Source of the DNA: Paenibacillus sp. cl123
GTDB lineage: Bacteria > Bacillota > Bacilli > Paenibacillales > NBRC-103111
Direction: 5' to 3'
Assembly (NCBI RefSeq): GCF_900101595.1
Contig: NZ_FMYY01000009.1
Coordinates: forward strand, 161,773-225,772
DNA length: 64,000 bases
Every line of letters begins with the position of its first letter. Position 1 is the stretch's first letter. Under the pieces are notes generated by a model that was not told the DNA's origin, ran no database searches, and was given only the letters and a program-made list of their open reading frames with translations. The translations under genes were made by a program, and so were the position numbers. Of the stretch, positions 39,283 to 49,012 are shown piece after piece.

Positions 39283-40233
39283 CTAGCTGCGGAGATTCAG
39301 ACCCGCCGCGCCGACAACACCCGCGTCGTTGCCCAAGATAGCCGGCACGATGTCCACGCCCTCCTGGGACGTCTCCTGCGCGCATTCGCGATAGTAGGAG
39401 CGGATCGCGTCAAACAAAATATCGCCTGCCTTGGACACCCCGCCGCCAACGACGAACCGCTGCGGGTTGACGATGACGGATACGATGGCCATCGACCTTG
39501 CGATGTAGAGCGCCGCCCGGTTGATGATCCGGCCCGCGGTCTCATCGCCGGTCTTGGCAGCGTCGAACACATCCTTAGCCGCCAGCTGCTCGATCAGCGC
39601 CAGAGACGTATGCTCGCCTCTCTCGACAGCTTCCTTCGCCATGCGGACGATGCCTGTGGCCGAGGAAACGGTCTCCAGGCAGCCTTTCTTGCCGCAGCCG
39701 CATACGACCGCTTCCAGATCCGGCACGAGCGGGATATGCCCCAGTTCGCCGGCCATGCCGTTAAAGCCCTGGTAGATCCGGCCGTTCACGATAATACCGC
39801 CGCCCACGCCTGTCCCGAGCGTATAACAGACCAGATTCGGGATATTTTTGCCCGCCCCTGCCCAAGCTTCGCCCAGCGCGGCTACATTGGCATCGTTATC
39901 GATCTTTACCGGCTTGCCAAGCTTCTCTTCCAAAATCCGCTTAACGGGCACATTGCGCCAGCCCAGGTTGGGAGACAGCTTGATAAAGCCCTCGGGGATA
40001 TCCATGAACCCCGCGATTCCCGCCCCGATTCCAGCCACCTGTTCCCATGTGTATGCAGAATCGGATACAATCTTGCGGGCATATTGTGCGATATTCTCCA
40101 GCACGACATCGGAGCCATGCTCCGTGCCGGTCGGCCCTTCGTACGTCGACAGCAGATTCCCCTCCGCGTCGCACAATCCAACCTTAATCGCGGTTCCACC
40201 CAAATCGACACCCAAGTACACTTGATCTCCCAT
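39283..40233 (-). CDS. glcK: ROK-family glucokinase
   Basis: This 316-residue cytosolic kinase phosphorylates glucose from ATP. It has the ATP-binding start YLGVDLGGTAIKVGL, the substrate motif around DNDANVAALGEAWAGAG, the ROK zinc motif GCGKKGCLETV and a C-terminal GGGVSKAG. It is preceded by its own promoter (40434-40462). It stands in the place where B. subtilis has the NUDIX gene yvcI between trxB and rapZ. Confidence 0.95.
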   Translation of the reverse strand: MGDQVYLGVDLGGTAIKVGLCDAEGNLLSTYEGPTGTEHGSDVVLENIAQYARKIVSDSAYTWEQVAGIGAGIAGFMDIPEGFIKLSPNLGWRNVPVKRILEEKLGKPVKIDNDANVAALGEAWAGAGKNIPNLVCYTLGTGVGGGIIVNGRIYQGFNGMAGELGHIPLVPDLEAVVCGCGKKGCLETVSSATGIVRMAKEAVERGEHTSLALIEQLAAKDVFDAAKTGDETAGRIINRAALYIARSMAIVSVIVNPQRFVVGGGVSKAGDILFDAIRSYYRECAQETSQEGVDIVPAILGNDAGVVGAAGLNLRS

Positions 40234-40433
40234 ACCTGCTTCTCACCTCATAAGCGCGTTATACAATCCTCTATGAATAAACGGCTGATTTGCACAGCCC
40301 AAGACGACGCCTCCGCCGGCCTTCTATGGACCGCAGGACGTCACCTGTCATCTCTTGCATCTGTCGCCAAGGCCGTCGCCGAACATGGCGCGGCACCTGG
40401 AGAAGCTTCTCGCAAGCGAGCGCTCCTGTTCCA

Positions 40434-40462
40434 ACTATAAGGCAACGCTGCCGGGAGGTCAA
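40434..40462 (-). promoter_or_regulatory. Promoter of glcK (and the rapZ cluster)
   Basis: On the minus strand TTGACC (40462-40457), an exact 17-bp spacer and TATAGT (40439-40434) lie about 200 bp before the glcK start. The leader between them contains no recognised gene or riboswitch. Confidence 0.8.
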
Positions 40463-40476
40463 GCGGACTCCATAGG

Positions 40477-40511
40477 AAAGACGCGAAAGCCTGATCGCGC
40501 TCCGCGTCTTT
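40477..40511 (-). terminator. Terminator after trxB
   Basis: AAAGACGCG and CGCGTCTTT form a nine-base stem with a 17-base loop. It lies about 45 bp past the trxB stop and just upstream of the glcK promoter, dividing the cluster in two. Confidence 0.75.
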
Positions 40512-40557
40512 GCGTCCTGGCATTGTCCTGCGCAGCAGCCGCAGCGCAAGCCATCCT

Positions 40558-41505
40558 TTACAGAGACTGGCTCCAGTCGTGAACCATATGTCCATCCAGA
40601 AATTTCTCGCAGTCCAAGGCTGCCATACAGCCGCTGCCGGCCGCCGTAATCGCCTGCCTGTACTTGCTGTCCTGGACGTCGCCGCAAGCGAACACGCCTT
40701 CGACATTCGTCTGGGAAGTGCCCGGCTTCACGAGAATATATCCGACCTCATCGGTGACGATCTGCCCGTTCAGGAAGCCGGTGTTCGGCGTGTGGCCGAT
40801 CGCGACGAAGATGCCGTCCGTCTCCAGCACTTCCTCTGCGCCGGTCTCGTTATTTCTCACCTTCAGGCCCGTAACTCCCTTGTCGCCGGAAAGCACCTCG
40901 AGCGGAGTGCGGTTCAACGCCCAAGCAATCTTCTCGTTCTCCCGGGCGCGGTCCTGCATGATCTTCGAAGCGCGCAGCTCGGAGCGGCGATGGACCAGCT
41001 TCACCTCGCTGGCGAACCGGGTCAGGAAGTTCGCTTCCTCCATCGCCGAGTCTCCGCCGCCGACTACGATAATTTTTTTGCCGCGGAAGAAGAAGCCGTC
41101 ACAGGTCGCGCACGTGCTGACGCCGCGGCCGATACTTTCCTTCTCATTGGCGATGCCCAGCAGCTTGGCGGAAGCTCCGGTGGAGATGATAAGCGATTCC
41201 GCTTCCACGTCTCCGAGCCCTTCCACATTCAGCTTGAACGGCCGCTGGGACAGCTCCGCCTTATTCACCCAGCCCGTTTTGAACTGAGCGCCGAAGCGCT
41301 CGGCCTGCTTGCGCATGTTCGCCATCAATTCGGGTCCCATGATGCCTTCCGGGAAGCCGGGGAAATTCTCGACCTCCGTTGTTGTCGTTAGCTGGCCGCC
41401 CGGCTCAGGGCCTTCGATAACGAGCGGATTCAGATTGGCGCGGGCCAGGTAGATCGCCGCCGTTAACCCTGCGGGCCCTGTACCGATAACGATTACTTTA
41501 TGCAT
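40558..41505 (-). CDS. trxB: Thioredoxin reductase
   Basis: This 315-residue FAD enzyme reduces thioredoxin with NADPH. It has the FAD-binding IGTGPAGLTAAIYLARA, the redox-active CATC disulphide (in GVSTCATCDGFFFRG), the NADPH fold GGGDSAMEEANFL and the C-terminal GDVQDSKYRQAITAAGSG. It follows the TPR-protein gene by 43 bp and has its own terminator downstream. Confidence 0.98.
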   Translation of the reverse strand: MHKVIVIGTGPAGLTAAIYLARANLNPLVIEGPEPGGQLTTTTEVENFPGFPEGIMGPELMANMRKQAERFGAQFKTGWVNKAELSQRPFKLNVEGLGDVEAESLIISTGASAKLLGIANEKESIGRGVSTCATCDGFFFRGKKIIVVGGGDSAMEEANFLTRFASEVKLVHRRSELRASKIMQDRARENEKIAWALNRTPLEVLSGDKGVTGLKVRNNETGAEEVLETDGIFVAIGHTPNTGFLNGQIVTDEVGYILVKPGTSQTNVEGVFACGDVQDSKYRQAITAAGSGCMAALDCEKFLDGHMVHDWSQSL

Positions 41506-41547
41506 GGTGCGAACACTCCTCCCTACCCGATTCTTCGTATAGATGAT

Positions 41548-43296
41548 TTATGATGGAGAATCCAGCCCCGGCAGCTTCCGGAAGATGGAGTCCATTTTCT
41601 CTCGCAAGCCGCAAGCTTCATCGATCAGCTTCGCATTCTTGCTCACGGTGACGACCGACACGCCGTAGCGCTCCGCCGTCTCCTGGAAGCTGACGGGACG
41701 CCGGTGCATCTTCGCCACCCAGTATTCCAAAGCTGCGGCCCAGCCCTCCAGCTTCGTCAGCTTCGGCACGGCCGGGAACACCCTCGATAAATATTCTACC
41801 CAAAGTGTCTGCAAATCGTACTGCTGGACCATATCGTACCGTTTGGCCATCTGGCTGAGCGCCAGCTCCATCACCGACTGCCACTTGCGGTCCCAGACCG
41901 GCAGATTGGGCGAAGGCGGCGAAGGCGTTACCGTCGTCTCCCGGCCCTCCAGCACGGCAGGCAGCGGCTCCTTCACTCCTATGCTTCGAAGCACAAACAC
42001 CGCCATCTTCTTCAGATAATCGTCTTCGTCCGGCTCCTGGATGAAGGCGGTCAGCGCATCCTTCACCTCATCGTCACCGATCAGCCCGAACGCCTGAATC
42101 ACCTGCAGCTTCGTATCCATATCGCCATGACGCAGCGCCCAGAAGAACGAGGAACGAACGAGAGGGTCCTTTTTCAGATGGTCCGGCAGCCCGCCTTCTA
42201 TCTTCTCCAGGCCGCGGAACTGCTCTTCGAACGGCAGATGATAGTGATAGCTGACCGACGGCTTCGGCTCATCCTCCCGAATCCGGGACAGCACGTTCAG
42301 ATAGAACCTCGGAATGTCCGAACCGGGATCGAACTTCTCGGTCTGCCGCCAAAGCCGTTCCGCTTCCGCCATCCGGTTCGTGCTGTAAGCCGCTACGGCG
42401 GCGTAATGAAACAAGCAGGGATCAAGGCCCGCTTCGCCGGTTTTGAGCAGCCGCTTGAACAAGCGGTAAGCTTTGTCATGCTCACTTAAAATACCCATTG
42501 TCGTAGCCAGCTTAAACACATGATCCTGATGGAACGGGTAGGTTTTGCGCAAAATTTCCAGCAGTCCGGACAGCTTCTCCTTATCTCCGAAATGCTGATA
42601 GAAGATTGCCAGGTTGCAAAGCGCATGCAGATTGCCCGGCTCCAGCTCCAGCACCTCGCGGATCATCTGCACCGACCGCTCGAATTGGCCCATGTAGTAA
42701 TAAGCCAGCGCCAGATTGTTGCGTGCCGCCATAAAGTCCGGATGCTTGCGGACGAGACTCTCCAGGATGCGCACCGCCTCGGAGAACTTGCCCTCCTCCA
42801 GCATGCTGCGGGCGCGGTCATGCTCGAACATGCCTTCCCGGCTCTTGATCGTCGTCAGCTTGGTCGGGCGGTCGAGCTCGATGCGCAGCAGCTCCATCAT
42901 CTCCTCCGACTCTTCGAGAAACTGCCCGGTCGGATCGTTCTCCAGATAATGCACGATGGCCGTCTCCGCCGACTCGTAATTCTCCATGTTGGCAAAATTG
43001 TTCGCCATATAAAAATAACATTCCGTCATCGACGGATCGATTTGATCGAGTACATGCTGCAGGATGAGGTTGGATTCCTCATAGTTGCCCATCTCGGACA
43101 ATAATCCCGCCAGATTGCAATGATTGACCGGGTTCTCCGGCTCATACTCAGCCGCCCGGCGAAAATACTTCAATGCCTTATCGTAATGAAACCGGTCCAT
43201 CGACTGAACGGCTTTTTCGAAAAAGAACGTGGCGTCCATTTTCATCGAAACGACATTGGTGCTGGTGTGGGGCAGCACACGTTTTTTCTTCTCCAT
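41548..43296 (-). CDS. TPR-repeat protein with C-terminal helix-turn-helix
   Basis: About 582 residues contain several tetratricopeptide units from residue ~30 to ~330 (for example YDKALKYFRRAAEYEPENP, HCNLAGLLSEMGNYEESN, RNNLALAYYYMGQFERS). A HEAT-like stretch and a final segment FQETAERYGVSVVTVSKNAKL follow, which reads as a helix-turn-helix. This suggests a scaffold that may also bind DNA. ATG 43296 is favoured over GTG 43308 because GGAGG sits 11 bases before it. It lies between prs and trxB, a position held by the B. subtilis TPR gene yvcD. Function is not established. Confidence 0.85.
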   Translation of the reverse strand: MEKKKRVLPHTSTNVVSMKMDATFFFEKAVQSMDRFHYDKALKYFRRAAEYEPENPVNHCNLAGLLSEMGNYEESNLILQHVLDQIDPSMTECYFYMANNFANMENYESAETAIVHYLENDPTGQFLEESEEMMELLRIELDRPTKLTTIKSREGMFEHDRARSMLEEGKFSEAVRILESLVRKHPDFMAARNNLALAYYYMGQFERSVQMIREVLELEPGNLHALCNLAIFYQHFGDKEKLSGLLEILRKTYPFHQDHVFKLATTMGILSEHDKAYRLFKRLLKTGEAGLDPCLFHYAAVAAYSTNRMAEAERLWRQTEKFDPGSDIPRFYLNVLSRIREDEPKPSVSYHYHLPFEEQFRGLEKIEGGLPDHLKKDPLVRSSFFWALRHGDMDTKLQVIQAFGLIGDDEVKDALTAFIQEPDEDDYLKKMAVFVLRSIGVKEPLPAVLEGRETTVTPSPPSPNLPVWDRKWQSVMELALSQMAKRYDMVQQYDLQTLWVEYLSRVFPAVPKLTKLEGWAAALEYWVAKMHRRPVSFQETAERYGVSVVTVSKNAKLIDEACGLREKMDSIFRKLPGLDSPS

Positions 43297-43488
43297 GGTA
43301 TAAGGCACCTCCGTGACCCGTCCGGAAGAGATAACTGCCGAATACGAGGTAGGTAGCTATCATCTGTTGCTTTCCGGAAACCTAATGATTCCTAAGTATA
43401 ACACAAACCGGCCCAAAACCGTAGGGTTTGCGGGCCGGATTCCAGTGGTAAATAATATAGTCGGGCGGCCTCAGGACCGCCGGTCCCG

Positions 43489-44439
43489 TTACACGCCGCC
43501 GTACTTGAACAGAGAGCTGAGCGAGCCTCCGGCCTGAATGATATTGATGGCATCGGCCAGAAGATGGGAAACGGACAGCACCTTGAAGCGCGAGGAGCTG
43601 TCGTCCGGAATCGCGATCGAATCCGTGATGACGACTTCCTTGATATTCGGATGGTCCAGACGCTGCAGAGCCGGCCCCGAGAATACCGGGTGGGTCGCAC
43701 AGACATAAGCGTCATGAGCGCCGCGTTCCTTCAGCCCCTCGACTACGTTGACGATCGTCGTCCCCGTATCGATCAGGTCCTCGATAATAATCGGCGTGCG
43801 CCCTTCGACCTCGCCGATCACATGCGTGATGACGGATTCGTTATGAGCCGGACGCTTCTTGATCATCATTGCAAACGGAGCATCGAGGATGTTGGCCATC
43901 TTCTCTGCGGTCGTCGCGCGTCCCGCGTCCGGGGATACGATGATCGGGTTCACAATGTTCAGGCGTTTAATATAGTCGCTGACCAAATCCAGCGCCGTCA
44001 AATGATCGACCGGGATGTTGAAAAACCCTTGGATCGCCGGAGCGTGCAGATCGATCGTGATGACACGGTCGGCGCCTGCAGTCGTCAACAGATCCGCTAC
44101 GAGCTTCGCGGAGATCGGCTCCCGCGGAGCGGCTTTGCGTTCTTGACGTGAATAACCATAGTAGGGAACGACAAGGTTGATCGTTCTCGCCGATGCACGT
44201 TTGGCTGCATCCATCATGACGAGCAGCTCCATAAAGTTCTCGTTGATCGGATGAGAGAACGTTTGCACGAGGAAAACGTCGCAGTTGCGGATGCTTTCCT
44301 CATAGAGACAGTAAATTTCACCACTCTTGAACCGGGAAAGCTGAATTTGACCCAGCGGCACCTCGAGCTCCGCACAGATGCGTTCCGCCAGTTTCGGGTT
44401 GGACGAACCCGAGAAAATTTTCATTTTGTCGCTATACAT
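43489..44439 (-). CDS. prs: Ribose-phosphate pyrophosphokinase (PRPP synthetase)
   Basis: The enzyme makes PRPP from ribose 5-phosphate and ATP. The 316 residues include SGSSNPKLAERICAELEVPLG, the ATP-site VPYYGYSRQERK, the PRPP loop DAGRATTAEKMA-type segment (here SPDAGRA) and the binding motif IIEDLIDTGTTI. PRPP feeds HisG, encoded in the adjacent histidine operon. The neighbouring TPR-protein gene is downstream. Confidence 0.96.
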   Translation of the reverse strand: MYSDKMKIFSGSSNPKLAERICAELEVPLGQIQLSRFKSGEIYCLYEESIRNCDVFLVQTFSHPINENFMELLVMMDAAKRASARTINLVVPYYGYSRQERKAAPREPISAKLVADLLTTAGADRVITIDLHAPAIQGFFNIPVDHLTALDLVSDYIKRLNIVNPIIVSPDAGRATTAEKMANILDAPFAMMIKKRPAHNESVITHVIGEVEGRTPIIIEDLIDTGTTIVNVVEGLKERGAHDAYVCATHPVFSGPALQRLDHPNIKEVVITDSIAIPDDSSSRFKVLSVSHLLADAINIIQAGGSLSSLFKYGGV

Positions 44440-44552
44440 GGTTACCTCCGCTTTCTTCTTGGTACATGGTTCGTTTGACGTGCTCCGATTCGATGCGTTT
44501 TCAGCAGGTGAAGCTTTACGTAATCTTCAAAATGTTCCTCACTCATTATACA

Positions 44553-45374
44553 TCAAAAAGTGTCGAATCCAATAGGCACCATTGTGCGTTTCCGGCCTTT
44601 AAATGTGGCTAATTCGTTAAATCCGACACTTTTCAACAACTCCACGGCTTGGTCCAAATATTGGGCGAGCCGTTCCGGCTGATGGGCATCCGAGCCGATC
44701 GTCACCGGAATGCCCAGCTCCAGCGCGTACTCCAGCATACTGCGGCTGGGGAACATCTCCTCGGCCGGCATCCTCAGACCCGACGCGTTCAGCTCGATCG
44801 CAAGACCTGCGGCCTTCACCGCTTCCAGCGCTTCCCTCTCCAGACTGCGGGTGCTCTGCTCCGGCTTGAAGCCGAACCGCTTGATCACGTCGATATGGCC
44901 GATGTAATCATAGAAGCCCGTGCGGCACGCCTTGGCTACCGCGTCATAATACTGGCGGTACACCTCATAGGCATCGCGTTCCTTCCACCCGTCCGTCTGA
45001 CGGTAGTCGGTAATATCCCACTCGCCCAGGAAATGCACCGAGCCGATCACATAATCCCAAGGATAAGCCCGGACGATCTGTCCGATCTCCGCCTCATAGC
45101 CTTCGATATAATCGCCTTCCAGTCCGACACGGATATCGATCCTGCCCTTATACTTCTCTTGCAGCCGGAACGCCTCCTCGGCATAGTTCGGCAGCTCCTC
45201 CATCGGCATCGCCATGCCGGGCAAGTATGTCGCCGGGTCTACATGGAGCAAGGGCATGTGATCGGACAGGCCCAGCTGGACCAATCCGAGCTCAATGCCC
45301 TTCATGACATACTCCTCGAGCTCTCCCGACGCATGACCGCAGCGCACATGATGCGTGTGATAATCGATGCGCAT
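44553..45374 (-). CDS. hisJ: Histidinol-phosphatase, PHP family
   Basis: The enzyme removes phosphate from histidinol phosphate, step eight of histidine synthesis. The 273-residue PHP-fold protein has the HxH motif (RIDYHTHHVRCGHA), LGLSDHMPL, VGLEGDYI, VHFLGEWDI and the terminal SDAHQP metal site. It is the last gene of the his cluster and lies 12 bp after hisIE. This PHP type is unrelated to the bifunctional HisB enzyme of enterics, and HisB here has only the dehydratase domain. Confidence 0.92.
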   Translation of the reverse strand: MRIDYHTHHVRCGHASGELEEYVMKGIELGLVQLGLSDHMPLLHVDPATYLPGMAMPMEELPNYAEEAFRLQEKYKGRIDIRVGLEGDYIEGYEAEIGQIVRAYPWDYVIGSVHFLGEWDITDYRQTDGWKERDAYEVYRQYYDAVAKACRTGFYDYIGHIDVIKRFGFKPEQSTRSLEREALEAVKAAGLAIELNASGLRMPAEEMFPSRSMLEYALELGIPVTIGSDAHQPERLAQYLDQAVELLKSVGFNELATFKGRKRTMVPIGFDTF

Positions 45375-45386
45375 AGACGTTAGCTC

Positions 45387-46091
45387 CTATTTCTTTTTAT
45401 TATGACGGGCGTCAAGCTCCTGCAGGACATGATCCAGCGGCAGCTTCTGCTCGCGCAGCAGCACCATCAGGTGGAAGATCAGGTCGCTGGCTTCGCAGCG
45501 CAGCTCGACCGGATCGCGGTTTTTGGCGGCAATGATGACCTCAGCCGACTCCTCGCCAACCTTCTTCAGAATTTTGTCGACGCCCTTCTCGAACAGGTAG
45601 GTCGTATAAGCGCCCTCCGGACGCTCTGCGTCGCGCTGAGCGATCGTAGCCTCAAGCGTATTCAGGATCGCGAAGCGGTCTGCAGCGGCCGCTCCCCCGG
45701 CTTCCGCCGCCGATCCGTCCGCAACTGCCAGCGCGCCGATCTTCGCCTCGCCGGAGAAGCAGCTGTAGCTGCCTGTATGGCAAGCCGGCCCCGTCTGATC
45801 GACCAGCACCAGCAGCGTGTCTCCGTCGCAATCGTAGCGGAGCGAGCGCACCTTCTGGATATGGCCGCTTGTAGCTCCTTTATGCCACAGCTCGCTGCGC
45901 GAGCGGCTCCAGAACCAGGTCTCCCCCGATTCCAGCGTCTTGCCCAGCGATTCGCTGTTCATATAGGCCAGCATCAGCACTTCCTTGCTGACGGCGTCCT
46001 GCACGATAGCAGGCACCAGACCGTGCGCATCCCATTTGATGGAGCTTGCGAGCTCCTCCAGGTTTGTTGCCGTACCGCTATTGCCGCTCAT
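45387..46091 (-). CDS. hisIE: Bifunctional phosphoribosyl-AMP cyclohydrolase / phosphoribosyl-ATP pyrophosphatase
   Basis: This 234-residue fusion catalyses two early histidine steps. The N-terminal HisI domain shows [33 protein letters not shown] and the metal-binding [15 protein letters not shown]. The C-terminal HisE domain shows [18 protein letters not shown], then [15 protein letters not shown] and [12 protein letters not shown]. An Ala/Gly-rich linker near residues 130-140 joins them. It overlaps the hisF stop by four bases. In B. subtilis the two are also fused. Confidence 0.97.
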   Translation of the reverse strand: MSGNSGTATNLEELASSIKWDAHGLVPAIVQDAVSKEVLMLAYMNSESLGKTLESGETWFWSRSRSELWHKGATSGHIQKVRSLRYDCDGDTLLVLVDQTGPACHTGSYSCFSGEAKIGALAVADGSAAEAGGAAAADRFAILNTLEATIAQRDAERPEGAYTTYLFEKGVDKILKKVGEESAEVIIAAKNRDPVELRCEASDLIFHLMVLLREQKLPLDHVLQELDARHNKKK

Positions 46092-46846
46092 CGCACTTCC
46101 ACTCCTTTTGCCAACAGATCGTCCTTGACCTCTTGGATCGTCATTTCTTTATAATGGAAAATCGTCGCCGCCAGCCCCGCATCCGCCTTCGCCTCAGCGA
46201 ACACGTCGTAAAAATGCTCCTTCTTGCCCGCGCCGCCGGAAGCGATGACCGGGATGGATACCAGCTCCGATACCGCCTTCGTCAACCGCAGGTCGAAGCC
46301 GTCCTTCGTCCCGTCCGCGTCCATGCTGGTCAGCAGAATCTCGCCTCCGCCCAGCCGCTCGATCTCCTTCACCCACTCCAGCGTCTTCATGCCGGTGCCG
46401 TTGCGGCCGCCGTGGGTAAATACTTCCCACTCGCCCCACTCCGGGTTGAAGCGCGCGTCTACGGCGACGACAATGCACTGCGAGCCGAACCGGCGCGCTC
46501 CGTCCGACACGAGCTGCGGGTTGCGCACTGCCGCCGTGTTGATCCCGATCTTATCCGCGCCCGCGCGCAGCAGCCGCTTCATATCGTCCACGCTGGCGAT
46601 GCCTCCGCCGACGGTGAACGGGATCGTCACCTGCTCAGCCGTCTTCTGTACGACCTCGACCATCGTCGCCCGGCCCTCATGCGAAGCCGAGATATCGAGA
46701 AACACCAGCTCATCTGCTCCCTCGCGGTCATAGAGAGCCGCAAGCTCGACGGGATCGCCCGCATCGCGCAGATTGACGAAGTTCACGCCCTTCACAACCC
46801 GGCCGTCCTTCACATCAAGACAAGGAATTATCCGTTTGGTCAGCAT
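46088..46846 (-). CDS. hisF: Imidazole glycerol phosphate synthase subunit HisF
   Basis: HisF is the cyclase subunit of the HisFH complex, using ammonia from HisH to make imidazole glycerol phosphate and AICAR. The 252-residue TIM barrel begins [20 protein letters not shown] (catalytic Asp11) and has [13 protein letters not shown] with VGGGIAS and [10 protein letters not shown] phosphate loops. It starts 164 bp after the hisA stop, an unusually wide gap in an otherwise tight operon. Confidence 0.98.
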   Translation of the reverse strand: MLTKRIIPCLDVKDGRVVKGVNFVNLRDAGDPVELAALYDREGADELVFLDISASHEGRATMVEVVQKTAEQVTIPFTVGGGIASVDDMKRLLRAGADKIGINTAAVRNPQLVSDGARRFGSQCIVVAVDARFNPEWGEWEVFTHGGRNGTGMKTLEWVKEIERLGGGEILLTSMDADGTKDGFDLRLTKAVSELVSIPVIASGGAGKKEHFYDVFAEAKADAGLAATIFHYKEMTIQEVKDDLLAKGVEVR

Positions 46847-47010
46847 CGCTGTACCCCTTTCTATTGAAAGTCCGGCGAACCTTCCCCCGCCGGCTCCGCG
46901 CCGTCAGCTCCTCAGAAGCCGGTGCCGGCACAGAACCGGAGCAAGGGCATTCGGGTTCGTTCCGGTCCCCCGAAGCGGCCTCCCGCCGTGCGAGAGTCTG
47001 CCGCTTTACG

Positions 47011-47739
47011 CTAGACGAGCGTATGAGCCTCTGCCAGCTGAATATTGCCTGTGTACAGAGCCTTGCCGACGATAGCGCCTCCGACGCCTGCCTCCGCATG
47101 CTCCGCCAGCTTCTGAAGGTCTTCGTACCGGCTTACGCCGCCCGAAGCGATCACAGTCTGGCCCGATACTTTCGCCAGGTTCACGATAGCCTCCACATTC
47201 GGACCGGCCATCATCCCGTCGCGGGAAATATCCGTGAAGATAAACGTGCGGGCGCCTTCGCGCGCCAGCTCTACGGCCAGCTCCTCGGCCTTGACCGAAG
47301 ACGTCTCCAGCCAGCCGCGTGTCGCCACATAGCCGTCCCGCGCATCGAGGCCGATCGCGATCCTCTCGCCGTGCTTTTGCAGCACCCGGTTGACGAACGC
47401 GCGATCCTCGATCGCCGCCGTGCCGAGAATAAGCCGCGATACGCCAAGCGAAAGCAAGTAATCGACATCGGCTTCCGTCCGGATGCCGCCGCCGACCTGG
47501 ACCGGTACGCCGACAGCCTGAGCGATATCGCCGATCAGCTTGTCATTGACCGGCTTGCCGGCTTTGGCGCCGTCCAGATCAACCAGATGAATCCATTTGC
47601 CCCCCTGGGCTTCCCATGCCTTGGCCACCTCGAGCGGGTTCTCATTATAAACCGTCTCCTGGTTGTAGTCGCCCTGGATGAGACGAACGCATTTGCCGTC
47701 CCGAATATCGATCGCGGGGTAAATGATAAATGAAGACAT
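47011..47739 (-). CDS. hisA: Phosphoribosylformimino-5-aminoimidazole carboxamide ribotide isomerase
   Basis: This 242-residue TIM-barrel isomerase opens the ribose of ProFAR to PRFAR. It starts [22 protein letters not shown] and shows the phosphate-binding [11 protein letters not shown] and [16 protein letters not shown] 47739 is chosen because GGAGG lies 10 bases before it; the longer frame overlaps hisH. Downstream, 164 bp of GC-rich sequence with short hairpins separate it from hisF. Confidence 0.97.
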   Translation of the reverse strand: MSSFIIYPAIDIRDGKCVRLIQGDYNQETVYNENPLEVAKAWEAQGGKWIHLVDLDGAKAGKPVNDKLIGDIAQAVGVPVQVGGGIRTEADVDYLLSLGVSRLILGTAAIEDRAFVNRVLQKHGERIAIGLDARDGYVATRGWLETSSVKAEELAVELAREGARTFIFTDISRDGMMAGPNVEAIVNLAKVSGQTVIASGGVSRYEDLQKLAEHAEAGVGGAIVGKALYTGNIQLAEAHTLV

Positions 47740-47762
47740 GATTTTTATTCCTCCACTGCGCC

Positions 47763-48386
47763 TTAGTTTGATTCCTTGGATTTCGCCGTGCACAGCTCCA
47801 GAAAGTTGCCCAGCAGCTTCATGCCGACGCTGCCGCTTTTCTCGGGATGGAACTGCATGCCGTACACATTGCGGCGGCCGACAATGGCCGTCACCTGCTG
47901 GTAATAGTCGGTGGTAGCGAGGAGATCGCCGGAGCGCTCAGGAAGCGCATGATAGGAATGAACGAAGTAAACATGCCCCTCCTCCAGACCGCGAAACAGC
48001 GGATTTTCCTGATGGAAGGTTAGCCGGTTCCAGCCCATATGCGGCACCTTGTAGTCTCCCCGGAACCGGACAACCTCGCCCGGCAGCAGATCAAGTCCCT
48101 CGGTGGTTCCGTGCTCTTCACTGCGGGTGAACAGCAGCTGCATTCCGAGACAAATGCCGAGCAGCGGCTTGCCGCCGGCCGCGTAAGCCTTGGTCGCCTC
48201 ATCGAGCTTCGACGCCCGCAGATGCTCCATCGCATCGCCGAATGCGCCCACGCCCGGCAGGATCGCGCCGTCTGCCTCGAACAGCTCGCGCTCGTCGGAT
48301 GTGATCCGCGCCTCATAACCGAGCCGCTCGACCGCCGATCTCACGCTGTGCAGATTGCCCATGCCGTAATCGATGATGGCGATCAT
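47763..48386 (-). CDS. hisH: Imidazole glycerol phosphate synthase glutaminase subunit HisH
   Basis: HisH is a 207-residue class I glutamine amidotransferase that supplies ammonia to HisF. The catalytic Cys lies in [13 protein letters not shown] and the His-x-Glu in [11 protein letters not shown]. The N-terminal [14 protein letters not shown] is standard. It follows hisB with a two-base gap and precedes hisA by 23 bp. Confidence 0.97.
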   Translation of the reverse strand: MIAIIDYGMGNLHSVRSAVERLGYEARITSDERELFEADGAILPGVGAFGDAMEHLRASKLDEATKAYAAGGKPLLGICLGMQLLFTRSEEHGTTEGLDLLPGEVVRFRGDYKVPHMGWNRLTFHQENPLFRGLEEGHVYFVHSYHALPERSGDLLATTDYYQQVTAIVGRRNVYGMQFHPEKSGSVGMKLLGNFLELCTAKSKESN

Positions 48387-48388
48387 GG

Positions 48389-49012
48389 CTACAGAACCCC
48401 CTTGGTCGACGGTACGCCCTGCACGCGCGGGTCGATGCTCGTCGCTTCGTCCAGCGCGCGTCCGAGCGCCTTGAATACCGCTTCGATCATATGGTGGGTG
48501 TTATGCCCATAATGAACGATGACGTGCAGCGTGATCCGCGCCTCCAGGGCGAATTTCCACAGAAATTCATGCACCAGCTCCGTCGTGAGGCTGCCTACGG
48601 TTGCGGAAGGATATTCCGCCCGGTATTCGAAATGCGGCCGGTTGCTAATATCGACGATAACCTGGGCAAGCGCTTCGTCCATCGGGATAAAAACGCTGGC
48701 ATACCGCTTGATGCCCCGCTTGTCGCCGAGCGCCTCGCGCAGCGTCTGCCCGAGGCAGATGCCGATATCCTCGACGGTATGATGATCGTCGATCTCCACA
48801 TCGCCTCTGGCGTCCACCTTCAGATCGAACTGGCCGTGCTTGGTGAACAAATCCAGCATATGATTGAGGAACGGCACATCCGACTCAATCTCGGATACGC
48901 CGGTGCCGTCCACCTGGAACGCCAGCTTAATGTCGGTTTCATTGGTTCTGCGCGCCACTTCCGCCCGGCGCACCGGCTGCGACGCCGCTGATGCTTGCTC
49001 TTGTTCAGCCAC
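48389..49012 (-). CDS. hisB: Imidazoleglycerol-phosphate dehydratase
   Basis: The enzyme dehydrates imidazole glycerol phosphate to imidazole acetol phosphate with Mn2+. The 207-residue monofunctional form contains the metal-binding [33 protein letters not shown] and [20 protein letters not shown] 49012 is selected because it has GGGGACTC upstream and gives near-normal length. The start overlaps the end of hisD by eight bases. The first ~15 residues are an extra low-complexity lead. Confidence 0.95.
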   Translation of the reverse strand: MAEQEQASAASQPVRRAEVARRTNETDIKLAFQVDGTGVSEIESDVPFLNHMLDLFTKHGQFDLKVDARGDVEIDDHHTVEDIGICLGQTLREALGDKRGIKRYASVFIPMDEALAQVIVDISNRPHFEYRAEYPSATVGSLTTELVHEFLWKFALEARITLHVIVHYGHNTHHMIEAVFKALGRALDEATSIDPRVQGVPSTKGVL

